NCBI GenBank assembly: GCA_019638475.1 | Contig: JAHBTR010000002.1 | Location: 372,001-436,000, forward strand | Direction: 5' to 3' | DNA from: Chitinophagaceae bacterium | Lineage (GTDB): Bacteria; Bacteroidota; Bacteroidia; Chitinophagales; Chitinophagaceae | Length of the DNA: 64,000 nucleotides | Shown: positions 26,494-36,869 of the stretch, one piece after another | Layout: every line of letters starts with the position of its first letter | Numbering within the stretch: position 1 is the stretch's first letter | The notes under the pieces: generated by a model | What the model saw: the letters and a program-made list of their open reading frames with translations, nothing else | The model's database searches: none | Told to the model about the DNA's origin: nothing | Made by a program: the position numbers and the translations under genes

Positions 26494-29400
26494 ATGAATA
26501 AGAGGTTTTTACTGTGCTTATTATTGGGCTTTAGCTGTTTAAGTGTAAGGGTATTGGCACAATCTCCTTGTGCTTCTTGTACAGTAAATATCACTTCCAA
26601 TAACAGTAGTAATTATAGTTTAAGTGCTGGACAAAATATGTGCATTAGCAATGGAGCTACTTATTCTGGTACTATTAGCAGCATTTCTGCTACCTCAAAA
26701 ATTTGTATTACAGGCAATGGAAAATTTACAGGCAATATCAACAATATACCTGCTGGGACACAAATTTATATAGAAAGTGGTAGCCAATTTATCCCAAATG
26801 GTTTAGGTAATATAGGTGGTACAATTACCAATCATGGTACTGTAACACTTGGTAGCTGGCTCAATTTTAATGCAGCTTTTACTGTTGAAAACTCAGGTAC
26901 ATTCAATTTTAATAGTGGTATGAGTGTATCTAAGGTTTTTAACATTACCAATAGTGGTACACTAAATTTTAATGGGGGTTTTCAAAGTAGCAGTAGTGTT
27001 GTTACTATTAATAATAGTGGCACATTTTTAACAGCAGCTTATACTACCATGCCTACAGGCTCGTCTATCACTAATTCAGGCACTTTTACAGCATCAGAAC
27101 AGCAATCTTACACAGGGATTACTATTAATAACACAGGCGGGCAGTTTTATTTTACAGCCTCTTATAATGTTATCAGTGGTAGCTCATCTATTACCAACAA
27201 TGCTTTTATGTCTTTAAACGGCTTTACTTTAAACAATGCTCCTTTTGTAAATAATAATGATGGTACAGTTATTTTTCAGTCAACTTTCACTTTGGCAAAT
27301 AGCTGTTCTTTTACCAATCATGGTACAGCAAATTTTCAAAGTAATTTTCAATTGAATAATGGAAGCACCATGATTAATAATGGCAATATACAAATGAATA
27401 ATGGTAATACTTATTTGAATACCAATGGCACATTTACCAATAATGGTTATATATATGTAAATGGTAAAATAACATTTGGCGGTTCAAGCACTCCTGTAAA
27501 TAATTGTACCATTGTAGCAGTAAATGGTTTCACCAATCAATCTGCCAATACACAGAACTATGGGTATATATTAATACCATTAGATTCAGACCCTTCCAAT
27601 TCAGTTGTTGTGCTTGAACAAAATTTTTATAATGGAGAAAATGCCTGGGTGCAGGGTATTAACTTTACACATAGTGGAGGCACAGTAACAGGCTCTGGTA
27701 ATTATTATTTTACAGGACATACTATTAACTATAATCAATTTGGCAATAATTCAACTCCACCTGCCAATTTTTATGATGCAACACCTACGCCATCAAGTCC
27801 AAGTAGTGGTATGTTTGATGATGGTTATGGAGCAACCAGTAACACCACTAAAAATTCTATAACACCTTTAGATATTAATGATAGACCTGCAAGTTGTAAT
27901 AGTAATGTAATTAGTCAGGGTATTAATACAGAATGTTTCAATGGTTATAATACAGTAATTACTAACTCATTGGTTAATGGAAGTTTTACCAGCACTATCA
28001 GCAATAGCACAGGAAACACTTATACAAATGGTGCAGGTACAACTTATAATTTTTCTGGAGGCTCATTTATTGCTCAAACAGATTATAGAGGAACTTCTGC
28101 TACTGCTTGTGCAAGAACCAATATGGCACAGGGTAATGCCTTTGCTATTGTAACCCTTTCTGGCGATACTTATACAGGTTCTGGAAATTGCAGTGCTGCT
28201 AATCAAAAGAAATTTCCTGGCGATGGGGCTTATAATTTACCTGCACAATCTAATTTTATGTATGTAGCAGGAAATACATTAACAGGTACAGAATATTTGG
28301 TGTATCAGCAAAATATTTCAGGATTGGTAATTGGCAACTCCTATACTTTTTATTTTTATGTATCTAATTTAAGAGAGCCAGCCAATAATGCTGCAGACCC
28401 TATTATAAGAATTAGAATGGGTGGTTTAGATGGTTTCCCTGATGGGACAATCTGTTATGGACCTTATCTATTAACTGAAACTGAAACACAAAATAGTGCA
28501 GCTTTGAATGGTTGGAAACGTATTGCTTATAATTTTACTGCAACAGCTACAACAGCCAAATTAAAAATTACCGATGCAGCTTTTACCACAAGTGGCGATG
28601 AATGGGGCTTAACTTCTATTGGCTTGGCTGAGTGTCAGATTAATGAAATTGATTCTGACGGTGATGGTGTAAATGACAGAGATGATGTAGATGATGATAA
28701 TGACGGCATATTAGATATTGATGAATATGGTTGTACAGCAACAAGTCAATTTACATGGAGTACAAGTGGTACACCCAATGCACAAACAGTAGCAGGTGTA
28801 ACACTTACGCCTTATTTGCGTAATCCTTTTGGATTAAGCAATACTACTATTACAATGACCAATCAGCATACAGGCAATGCTTCTAACGATATAAAATTTG
28901 TTTGTAATCCAACTGTTACAACACAGTATGCAGACCTTGTACTCAGTTTCAATCACAAAATTACCAACCTCAGTTTTGAAATAAATGATATAGATGCAAG
29001 AAATAGTGGAGCTAATATTTGGAAAGATTCTATTTATGTATTGATATATAAAGATGGTACTGCTTATAGTTTAAGAAGTGCTGAATTTACATTAGGCTCA
29101 CAAGTAAGTAATTTTGGTATCAATGGTTTTGTTACTTCACAAACCAATAATAATCTTGGACTTTCATCCAACAATGGAAGAGTAATTATTTCTATTAATG
29201 AACCTATAGATTCTGTAGCCATACGTTTTTTTGATGCTGCACCAAACAATAAAAATGCTGATATATACATAAGTGCTGTTACATTTTGTAAATTGGCAGA
29301 TACAGATGGCGATGGTATTCCAGATTATTTGGATGTAGATAGTGATAATGATGGTATTCCTGATGTAATAGAAAATTATGGTATAGATGCTAATGGTGAT

Positions 29401-30981
29401 GGACGTATAGACTGCACATTTAATGCTACAACAGGCTTAGCAGATTGTTTACCTCCAACAGGTTTGGTTATACAAGATTTTGATGGTGATGGTGTACCGA
29501 ATTATTTAGATTTAGACAGCGATAATGATGGTATTCCAGATATTATTGAAGTGCAAGGCACTGATAGCAATAATGATGGAAAGGTAGATGCTTTTACAGA
29601 TACCAATGAAAATGGTTTGCACGATGCTTATGAAAATGGTGGAGCATTATTGTTAAGTGGTTCTTCTCATACCAATGGCTTAGCTACTACATGGCCTTAT
29701 AAAAACATAGATTTATTGGGTTATCCTAATCCTTACGATTTGGATAGTGATGGAGATGGTTTGACAGATATAGTAGAATCAGGCTTAATAGGACAAACAG
29801 GCAGCAACGGCACAGTAGAAACAAGTGGTGGAATTGTTACAGGAACAAGAACCAATGGTTGGGCAAATACAGTACGTGGACTTGCTTCATTAAACTTATT
29901 AAACACAGATAGCAGAGGTTTGCCAGATTATCTTGATATAGATAGTGATGATGATGGTGTTACAGATAATATAGAAGCACAATCAACATACAGCTACAAA
30001 GTACCCAATGATACAGATACAGATAATGATGGAATTACAGATGTATATGAAATGCCTGCACAAGTAGGCGTTTATGGTGGCAATGGTTTAACGCCTTTTG
30101 ATTTTGATGGCGATGGCACACCTGATTATAGAGATACAGATACTGACAATGATGGTGTACCCGATTATATAGAAGCTACAGGTACTGCTATGTACAATAT
30201 AAATTACAATACACTGAATTTTACAGATACAGATGGAGATGGTTTAATTGACCAGTTTGATAACATAAATATTACTACACTTACGGCAGGTAACTTATAT
30301 AAAAATGGAACTATGGGCAACATGGGACCTGATGGCAATTTTGATGGACCAATACCAACAGGCTCATTACCTCATTTACCCAAAAATATATGGAATACAA
30401 GCAATGATAGAGATTGGCGTAATGCTCTTATACTTCCTTTAAATATTGTAGAGTTTACAGCAATATTACAACAAAATAAAACGGTGCAATTAAAATGGCA
30501 TACCCTTCAAGAAATCAATACCAATCATTATATTGTTGAATATAGCTATGATTCTAAAACGTTCAATTTCTTGTATAAGATAAATGCTTATAATATAGGA
30601 GCAGCCATATATACTTATGTTCATGATAATATTGGTGAAAACCCAATCATCTATTACAGAATAAAACAGGTGGATAAAGATGGAAGAATATTCTATACTG
30701 AAATTAAATCAGTAAAAATTCAAGCAAATACCCACATAACAGTACACAATAATCCTTTTAGTAATCAAATAAGGTTTACTTATACAGCAGTTAAAAATAA
30801 TACACTAAAAGTCAATCTGATAGCATCTGATGGGAGAGTTGTTTATAGTAGTACAATGTATGCTCAAATAGGTAAAAATACATTTTTGATTAATAACCTT
30901 GATAAAATGCCGCAAGGAAGTTATTTTCTACATATTTCTTCTGAAAATATTGTAAATTCAGTACAATTATTTAAAAGATAA
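26494..30981 (+). CDS. giant secreted surface protein with thrombospondin type 3 repeats and T9SS tail (paralogue 1)
   Basis: 1495 residues with a signal peptide (about 1-22, ending RVLAQ). Residues about 25-330 are short beta-strand repeats of NSGTFNFN/NNGT type, looking like a beta-solenoid. A jelly-roll-like domain at about 485-715 (GGSFIAQTDYRG, YTFYFYVSNLRE) has a counterpart in the next gene. A short Ca2+-type run (DSDGDGVNDRDDVDDDNDG) follows, then a second beta domain (about 749-932), a long array of DxDGDGxxD thrombospondin type 3 repeats (about 935-1252), and a sorting tail (about 1412-1495, LDKMPQGSYFLHIS). It is probably exported by T9SS and attached as an adhesin or structural coat; the ligand is unknown. 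Confidence 0.85.
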   Translation: MNKRFLLCLLLGFSCLSVRVLAQSPCASCTVNITSNNSSNYSLSAGQNMCISNGATYSGTISSISATSKICITGNGKFTGNINNIPAGTQIYIESGSQFIPNGLGNIGGTITNHGTVTLGSWLNFNAAFTVENSGTFNFNSGMSVSKVFNITNSGTLNFNGGFQSSSSVVTINNSGTFLTAAYTTMPTGSSITNSGTFTASEQQSYTGITINNTGGQFYFTASYNVISGSSSITNNAFMSLNGFTLNNAPFVNNNDGTVIFQSTFTLANSCSFTNHGTANFQSNFQLNNGSTMINNGNIQMNNGNTYLNTNGTFTNNGYIYVNGKITFGGSSTPVNNCTIVAVNGFTNQSANTQNYGYILIPLDSDPSNSVVVLEQNFYNGENAWVQGINFTHSGGTVTGSGNYYFTGHTINYNQFGNNSTPPANFYDATPTPSSPSSGMFDDGYGATSNTTKNSITPLDINDRPASCNSNVISQGINTECFNGYNTVITNSLVNGSFTSTISNSTGNTYTNGAGTTYNFSGGSFIAQTDYRGTSATACARTNMAQGNAFAIVTLSGDTYTGSGNCSAANQKKFPGDGAYNLPAQSNFMYVAGNTLTGTEYLVYQQNISGLVIGNSYTFYFYVSNLREPANNAADPIIRIRMGGLDGFPDGTICYGPYLLTETETQNSAALNGWKRIAYNFTATATTAKLKITDAAFTTSGDEWGLTSIGLAECQINEIDSDGDGVNDRDDVDDDNDGILDIDEYGCTATSQFTWSTSGTPNAQTVAGVTLTPYLRNPFGLSNTTITMTNQHTGNASNDIKFVCNPTVTTQYADLVLSFNHKITNLSFEINDIDARNSGANIWKDSIYVLIYKDGTAYSLRSAEFTLGSQVSNFGINGFVTSQTNNNLGLSSNNGRVIISINEPIDSVAIRFFDAAPNNKNADIYISAVTFCKLADTDGDGIPDYLDVDSDNDGIPDVIENYGIDANGDGRIDCTFNATTGLADCLPPTGLVIQDFDGDGVPNYLDLDSDNDGIPDIIEVQGTDSNNDGKVDAFTDTNENGLHDAYENGGALLLSGSSHTNGLATTWPYKNIDLLGYPNPYDLDSDGDGLTDIVESGLIGQTGSNGTVETSGGIVTGTRTNGWANTVRGLASLNLLNTDSRGLPDYLDIDSDDDGVTDNIEAQSTYSYKVPNDTDTDNDGITDVYEMPAQVGVYGGNGLTPFDFDGDGTPDYRDTDTDNDGVPDYIEATGTAMYNINYNTLNFTDTDGDGLIDQFDNINITTLTAGNLYKNGTMGNMGPDGNFDGPIPTGSLPHLPKNIWNTSNDRDWRNALILPLNIVEFTAILQQNKTVQLKWHTLQEINTNHYIVEYSYDSKTFNFLYKINAYNIGAAIYTYVHDNIGENPIIYYRIKQVDKDGRIFYTEIKSVKIQANTHITVHNNPFSNQIRFTYTAVKNNTLKVNLIASDGRVVYSSTMYAQIGKNTFLINNLDKMPQGSYFLHISSENIVNSVQLFKR

Positions 30982-31086
30982 TCTGCTCAATGTGCTTAAA
31001 TCCAATAATTTGTAATAACTAAATCGGACAAATAGAGAAAAAATATATAATATTAATAGTTCTGTGGCAATAATATGTTTCAGGTT

Positions 31087-31107
31087 TACGTTATACACCT
31101 ACGTTAT
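31087..31107. promoter_or_regulatory. direct repeat TACGTTAT upstream of the 1894-aa surface protein
   Basis: TACGTTAT occurs at 31087-31094 and 31100-31107, 13 bases start to start, inside the untranslated leader region. It could be a site for a tandem-binding regulator, or coincidence. Confidence 0.25.
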
Positions 31108-31130
31108 CTTAGGTCTATAAACACCGAACT

Positions 31131-34100
31131 ATGAAAAAAATAGCTATGATGCTTGGGTTTAAAACCCATAAGCCCTCTATTTCCAATGATTCTTTTATAA
31201 CAGAATTTCTGTTGGTTTTGTTATTTATACTGATTTCTTTAATTTTTCCACTGTTTTCCTCTGCACAAAAAGGTAAAGATGGTGCAGAATCTTACACTTC
31301 ATCAGGTACTCGTATTTTAAATAGATATGCTGCTTTGGCTTATTCAGCAGGTTCAGGTGCTACTAATATTACTGTTACTTCTATATCAGATTTAAGTGGC
31401 TCTACTAGTTTTACAAATTCAGTAAATCCTTATACAACTGCTACACTTTCTCCAGGCGATTTAATTTTTATCATTCAAATGCAAGGTGCAGATATTAATA
31501 CAACCAATACATCTTCTTATGGAGAAATTACAAATTACAATGGTGCAGGAGATTATGAATTTAAAACAGTATTAAGAGTATCAGGTAATAGAATTTATTT
31601 TTGCGACCCGTTAAATAATTCATATTATGTAGGTGACAGGAAAAGGGTTCAGGTAATTAGAGTGCCAAGATTAACTACATTATCTCAATCAGGTGGCTCA
31701 GCTAATACTAGAATAATTACAGCCAGACCGTGGAATGGCACAATTGGCGGTGTTTGTGTAATTGAAATTGATGGTAACTTGACATTTGCTAATGGTGCTA
31801 CAATTCAGGCAAATGAAATAGGATTTAGAGGAGGCACAAAAGCCAGTGCAAATGTAAATTTTGGAGCAACAAATTATAGAAGCACCGATGCTAATGATGG
31901 TGCTGAAAAAGGAGAAGGTATTGCAGGTAATCAATCTGATTATAACACTTATTTATCTGGGAAATATGGAAGAGGAGCACCAGCTAATGGTGGCGGTGGA
32001 GGTAATAATCACAATGGTGGTGGCGGTGGAGGTTCTAATGCAGGTAGCTTAACTGGATATAATGGTACTGGTGTAAAGCCAAGTGGTTATAATTCTGCAT
32101 GGAACTTAGAAGGAGCAGGTTTTTCATCTAATGTTTCGCCAGGTGGTGGGCGTGGAGGTTACACCTATTCTGCTAATAATCGTAATGCTTCAACTGAAGG
32201 ACCTGGTAATACAAATTGGGGTGGAGACAATAGAAGAAATGTAGGGGGCTTGGGAGGAAGACCTTTGAATTATAATACAAATAGCAAATTATTTATGGGA
32301 GGAGGAGGAGGATCTGGAGAAATGAATGATGGTTATGGTGGTAGCGGTGGAAATGGAGGAGGAATAGTTTTTCTAATTGTTAATGGAACTGTTTCTGGTA
32401 CAGGAAGTATTACTGCTACTGGGCAAAATGGCTATAGTACAACTAATTCTGGTCAAGATGGACCAGGAGGAGGTGGTGGTGGCGGTGCAGTTGTTATATT
32501 AGCAAGTAGTACTATTTCAAATGTTACAATAAGTGCAAATGGAGGAGCTGGAGGATCTCAATCAATATCTGGTATGGGAGATGAGGGTGAAGGTCCAGGG
32601 GGGGGGGGAGGAGGAGGTTATATTTATACAACCAATACATCTGTTACAAGAACAACTACTGGAGGTAACAATGGAACAACCAATTCTCCAGGGCTTACAG
32701 AATTTCCTCCAAATGGTGCTACAATAGGTGGTGCTGGTACTACTTCAAATACTGCTACTTACGCAGAAGTTGCAGTATCTTGTTTTGATGCATATAGTAA
32801 TAATAGTAGTAATGCCATTTGTGGAGAAGGCTATGTAACATTAATGACTACATTAGTTAAAAATGGCGATTTCTCATTATCTATTACAAGCCCCTCATCT
32901 GGCAATACATTTACGGCATCTAATACATCAACTGCTGGTACTACATATAATTTTAGTGGAGGTAATTTTAGAGCACAGGCAGATTATGCAGGAGGTTCTT
33001 CTAATCATAGGTTTGATATTAGAACGGGTAACTACACGTCTGGAGATATAAATCAAGACCCTTTTCCAGGAGACCCTACTTATAATGTACCAGCAACCAA
33101 TACTTGGATTCATCATAATGGAAATAACCTTGGGGGAGAAAGAGTTTTGTGGTATCAAGAGATTACAGGGCTTATTAACGGCAAAACATATACATTCTAC
33201 TTTTATGCAAGTAATGTATATAATTCAGGCAACTCTAATCAGCCAATTATTAATTTACGCACAGGGGGTTCTACAGGGTTACCAGATGGTACATTACAGT
33301 TAGGACCAGCTACATTAACAGAAGCAGCTACAAGTAATAGTCAGGTTTTAAAAGGGTGGGTTCGTTTTTCCTACACATTTACGGCATCTGCTACAAGTCT
33401 TAAATTTAAAATTACAGATAGTAAAACAGGAAATACAAGAGATGAGGTAGGTATAACTGCTATAGGTATGTCTATGTGTGAAACAATTTGCGGAGCACCA
33501 CAAGCAGAAAGTATTTCAGGGGCTAATACAATAATAAATACTTACTATCCAGCAACAGCAAGTGTATCTGCTGGTGCTACAAGAATTCAAGTTGGTACAA
33601 AAAGAACCGAAGGCTCTGTAGATAATATTCAACCAGGAGATTTATTAATGGTTATCCAAATGCAAGGTTCTGCAATAAATTCGACCAATACAAATAATTA
33701 TGGTGCTAATAATGGTACATCAAGAGGTTACACATCTACTGTAGCTGGTACTTATGAGTATGTATATGCTGCAAGTAGTGTAGTAAGTGGCATTGTATAT
33801 TTAGCAACCCCGCTAAAAAAATCTTATACCAATGCTGATGCTACTGCTTCAGCGGGTCAATATAGATTTCAAGTAGTAAGAGTACCCCAATATGCAACTT
33901 TAAATATTGCTAATGGAGCATCTATTACCAATGCAGAATGGAATGGTGCAACAGGAGGTATAATAGCAGCAAATGTTGCTGGAACAATGACTTTCAATGG
34001 TGGTGTAGCTATCAATGCCTCTGCATTAGGATTTAGAGGAGGTGGTGGACGACAGCTGAGTGGAGGTTCAGGTGCTTCTTCAGATAGACGTACTCTTTCT

Positions 34101-36815
34101 TCCAACAATGCTAATGGCTCTAAAGGAGAAGGTATTGCGGGTACACCTAAATATACACGTTCTTTAGCCAATGTACTCGTAGATAATGGAGCAGAAGGCT
34201 ACCCCAATGGTAGTTATGCACAAGGAGCACCTGGCAATGCAGGTGGTGGCGGTACAGATGGTAATGTTTCGGCAAATGATGAAAATACAGGAGGAGGAGG
34301 TGGAGGTAATGGAGGAATTGGTGGTCGTGGAGGAAAAGGCTGGAATAATTCAGCACAGGATGGTGGTTATGGTGGTGGAGATTTTAGTGAAGCTTCATCT
34401 ACCCGTTTGGTATTAGGTGGTGGTGGTGGTGCAGGTACTACCAATAATGGTACAGGTAGTTTTGGAAATGGGTTCAATAGTAGTGGGGGGTCAGGTGGAG
34501 GAATGGTATTTTTAAGAGTAGCTGCTGTAAGTGGTACAGGCACAATTAATGCTAATGGCGCCGATGGACTCTCAGTAGAAAATGATGGAGGAGGAGGTGG
34601 TGGTGCAGGTGGCTCTGTCTATTTATATGCTACCAATACATCTGGTATGAATAATATTACCATTAATGCACGTGGCGGAAATGGAGGTAATGCTTGGGCA
34701 TCTGAACCTGATAATGGTACACCTAATGATGGCAATCCAGAACATGGACCTGGAGGAGGAGGAGGAGGAGGGGTTATTTATACCAATGCTTCAGTAAATG
34801 CTTCAAGTTCTGTAGCAGGGGGTAACCCAGGTATTAGTACCACAGGCAATTATCCTTATGGTGCTACTGTTGGTACAGTAGGTAAAAAACTAACTTCCGC
34901 TACAAATGCCATGCTTGATGTAGTAAAAGTATTTTGTGATATTGATGATGATGATGATGGTATAGCAGATGTTATTGAAAATGCAAATGGTGGTGCTGAT
35001 GCCTTCTTAGATGATGATGGAGATGGAATACCAAATGTTTATGACCCAACACCAGGTTCAGGTGTCGCAAGTTGGGTAGATGTTAATGGAGATGGTATCA
35101 ATGATAATTTTGACCAAGACCTTGATGGCATTATTAATGAATTAGATTTAGATAGTGATAATGATGGAATTACTGATGTAGTAGAAAGTTATGGTGTAGA
35201 TGAAAATGGTGATGGAAAAATTGACAATTTTGTAGATGCTAATGGAGATGGACTAAGCGATAATGCTGCTAATACCAGCAGTGTAAATGGTTTAGGTGCT
35301 CCTGATTTTGATGGAGATGGCATACCTAATTATTTAGACTTAGATAGCGATAATGATGGTATTCCTGATATTGTAGAAGTAGGTGGTGCAGATACTAATA
35401 ATGATGGAATGGTTGATAGTTTCTCTGATAATGATTTCAATGGTCTGCATAATAATTATACTGGGGCATCTAATGCATTATTATTATCAGGTCCCGATAC
35501 CAATAATAATGGAGTTGCCGATAGTTGGCCCTTTAAAAATCAAGATAGAACAGGCAGACCAAACCTTTATGATTTAGATAGTGATGGAGATGGAATAACA
35601 GATGCAGAAGAATCTGGTTTAATAGGAAGAACAGGAACAAATGGCACAGTTGCATCTTCAGCAGGAATCATAACAGGAACAAGAACATTTGGTTGGGCTA
35701 ATTCTGTTATAGGACTTACTTCTTTAAATCTTAGAAATACAGATAGTAGAGGACAAGCTGATTATTTAGATATAGATAGTGATGATGATGGAATAACAGA
35801 TAATGTAGAAGCTCAATCTACAGGTGGATATAAAATACCAAATGATACTGATACAGATGGAGACGGTATTGCTGATATTTATGAAATGCCAGCTCAAGTA
35901 GGTGTTTATGGAGGCAATGGATTAACTCCGTTTGATAAAGATGGTGATGGCACACCTGACTATAGAGATACAGATGCTGATAATGATGGCGTTCCAGATT
36001 ATATAGAAGGTTCAGGTGCTACTATGTATGGTAAAAGCTATGGAACATTAAACTTTACAGATACTGATGGAGATGGGTTGGTTGACCAATGGGATAATGT
36101 TAACATCAATACATTAACCACTGGCAATTACTATAAAAATGTAACCCATAGCGAAATGGGTACAAATGGCGATAGAAATGGACCTACTCCTTCAGGCTCT
36201 AAAGCTGGATTACCACAACATACATGGGGTTCATCACCAGACAGAGATTGGAGAAATAATCAAATATTACCTTTAAATATTATTGAATTTGCAGTTAATT
36301 ATTCTACTCCAAATGCTATCATTAAATGGGAAGTTCAAAATGAACTACAGACCAATTACTATGATGTAGAATTTAGCTTGAATGGTACAGAGTTTAGTAA
36401 AATATTTACAATAGCAGCAAAAAATATAGGTCATGCAGTATATGGTCAATTACATAATCTTGAAAACTATCATCAAACTATATTTTATTATAGAATTAAA
36501 CAAGTAGATAAAGATGGAAAAATATTCTATACCGAAATTGCAACAATTAGACTAAGCAGAAATACTGAAATTAAAGTATCTCCTAATCCATTTAAAAATT
36601 ATTTTAACCTCCATTATACAAGTAGTTTTAATGAGCGAGTATCTGTAAGTTTAATAAGTTTAGATGGTAAACTCATTACATCTAAGCAAATAGATGTAAT
36701 GAGAGGCAACAATACTATTCAGTTTAACGAATTAAATAACCTACCAATAGGTATGTATATTCTTAAAGTACAAGGCAATAATCAGCTAAGTACATTTAAG
36801 TTAATTAAAGAATAG
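31131..36815 (+). CDS. giant secreted surface protein with duplicated Gly-rich modules, thrombospondin type 3 repeats and T9SS tail (paralogue 2)
   Basis: 1894 residues. A long basic N-region precedes the signal hydrophobic core (about 24-44). A module of about 400 residues occurs twice: a beta domain containing PGDLIFIIQMQGADIN (about 110) or PGDLLMVIQMQGSAIN (about 834), then a very Gly-rich stretch (about 283-497 and 970-1220). Between them is the jelly-roll-like domain shared with the preceding gene (about 573-783). Thrombospondin type 3 repeats (DxDGDGxxD) span about 1270-1643, and a T9SS sorting tail ends the protein (about 1813-1894). An 11-G run lies in the first Gly-rich stretch. Likely a surface adhesin or matrix protein; function inferred. 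Confidence 0.85.
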   Translation: MKKIAMMLGFKTHKPSISNDSFITEFLLVLLFILISLIFPLFSSAQKGKDGAESYTSSGTRILNRYAALAYSAGSGATNITVTSISDLSGSTSFTNSVNPYTTATLSPGDLIFIIQMQGADINTTNTSSYGEITNYNGAGDYEFKTVLRVSGNRIYFCDPLNNSYYVGDRKRVQVIRVPRLTTLSQSGGSANTRIITARPWNGTIGGVCVIEIDGNLTFANGATIQANEIGFRGGTKASANVNFGATNYRSTDANDGAEKGEGIAGNQSDYNTYLSGKYGRGAPANGGGGGNNHNGGGGGGSNAGSLTGYNGTGVKPSGYNSAWNLEGAGFSSNVSPGGGRGGYTYSANNRNASTEGPGNTNWGGDNRRNVGGLGGRPLNYNTNSKLFMGGGGGSGEMNDGYGGSGGNGGGIVFLIVNGTVSGTGSITATGQNGYSTTNSGQDGPGGGGGGGAVVILASSTISNVTISANGGAGGSQSISGMGDEGEGPGGGGGGGYIYTTNTSVTRTTTGGNNGTTNSPGLTEFPPNGATIGGAGTTSNTATYAEVAVSCFDAYSNNSSNAICGEGYVTLMTTLVKNGDFSLSITSPSSGNTFTASNTSTAGTTYNFSGGNFRAQADYAGGSSNHRFDIRTGNYTSGDINQDPFPGDPTYNVPATNTWIHHNGNNLGGERVLWYQEITGLINGKTYTFYFYASNVYNSGNSNQPIINLRTGGSTGLPDGTLQLGPATLTEAATSNSQVLKGWVRFSYTFTASATSLKFKITDSKTGNTRDEVGITAIGMSMCETICGAPQAESISGANTIINTYYPATASVSAGATRIQVGTKRTEGSVDNIQPGDLLMVIQMQGSAINSTNTNNYGANNGTSRGYTSTVAGTYEYVYAASSVVSGIVYLATPLKKSYTNADATASAGQYRFQVVRVPQYATLNIANGASITNAEWNGATGGIIAANVAGTMTFNGGVAINASALGFRGGGGRQLSGGSGASSDRRTLSSNNANGSKGEGIAGTPKYTRSLANVLVDNGAEGYPNGSYAQGAPGNAGGGGTDGNVSANDENTGGGGGGNGGIGGRGGKGWNNSAQDGGYGGGDFSEASSTRLVLGGGGGAGTTNNGTGSFGNGFNSSGGSGGGMVFLRVAAVSGTGTINANGADGLSVENDGGGGGGAGGSVYLYATNTSGMNNITINARGGNGGNAWASEPDNGTPNDGNPEHGPGGGGGGGVIYTNASVNASSSVAGGNPGISTTGNYPYGATVGTVGKKLTSATNAMLDVVKVFCDIDDDDDGIADVIENANGGADAFLDDDGDGIPNVYDPTPGSGVASWVDVNGDGINDNFDQDLDGIINELDLDSDNDGITDVVESYGVDENGDGKIDNFVDANGDGLSDNAANTSSVNGLGAPDFDGDGIPNYLDLDSDNDGIPDIVEVGGADTNNDGMVDSFSDNDFNGLHNNYTGASNALLLSGPDTNNNGVADSWPFKNQDRTGRPNLYDLDSDGDGITDAEESGLIGRTGTNGTVASSAGIITGTRTFGWANSVIGLTSLNLRNTDSRGQADYLDIDSDDDGITDNVEAQSTGGYKIPNDTDTDGDGIADIYEMPAQVGVYGGNGLTPFDKDGDGTPDYRDTDADNDGVPDYIEGSGATMYGKSYGTLNFTDTDGDGLVDQWDNVNINTLTTGNYYKNVTHSEMGTNGDRNGPTPSGSKAGLPQHTWGSSPDRDWRNNQILPLNIIEFAVNYSTPNAIIKWEVQNELQTNYYDVEFSLNGTEFSKIFTIAAKNIGHAVYGQLHNLENYHQTIFYYRIKQVDKDGKIFYTEIATIRLSRNTEIKVSPNPFKNYFNLHYTSSFNERVSVSLISLDGKLITSKQIDVMRGNNTIQFNELNNLPIGMYILKVQGNNQLSTFKLIKE
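32598..32608 (+). repeat. in-frame homopolymer tract of 11 G
   Basis: Eleven consecutive G lie inside the poly-Gly coding stretch of the 1894-residue protein, at about residue 490. In a genome this AT-rich such a tract is unusual and is a candidate for slipped-strand phase variation. At the present length the frame is open. Confidence 0.8.
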
Positions 36816-36840
36816 AAAAAATTGGGTAAAGTAATAAATG

Positions 36841-36865
36841 AGGTAAAGAAAAATATTCTTTACCT
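36841..36865. terminator. bidirectional terminator
   Basis: Perfect arms AGGTAAAGAA and TTCTTTACCT, loop AAATA, then a T-run. It is shared by the convergent surface-protein and kinase genes. Confidence 0.85.
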
Positions 36866-36869
36866 TTTT

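Noticed and set aside
28650..30250. CRISPR-like or satellite DNA in the Asp/Gly repeat regions
   Set aside because: The periodic GATGG-rich units are coding thrombospondin type 3 repeats of uneven length in frame with a large protein.
31087..31107. LytTR binding site upstream of the 1894-residue protein
   Set aside because: The TACGTTAT repeats are 13 bases start to start, whereas LytTR sites are about 21-22 apart, and the motif fits poorly.
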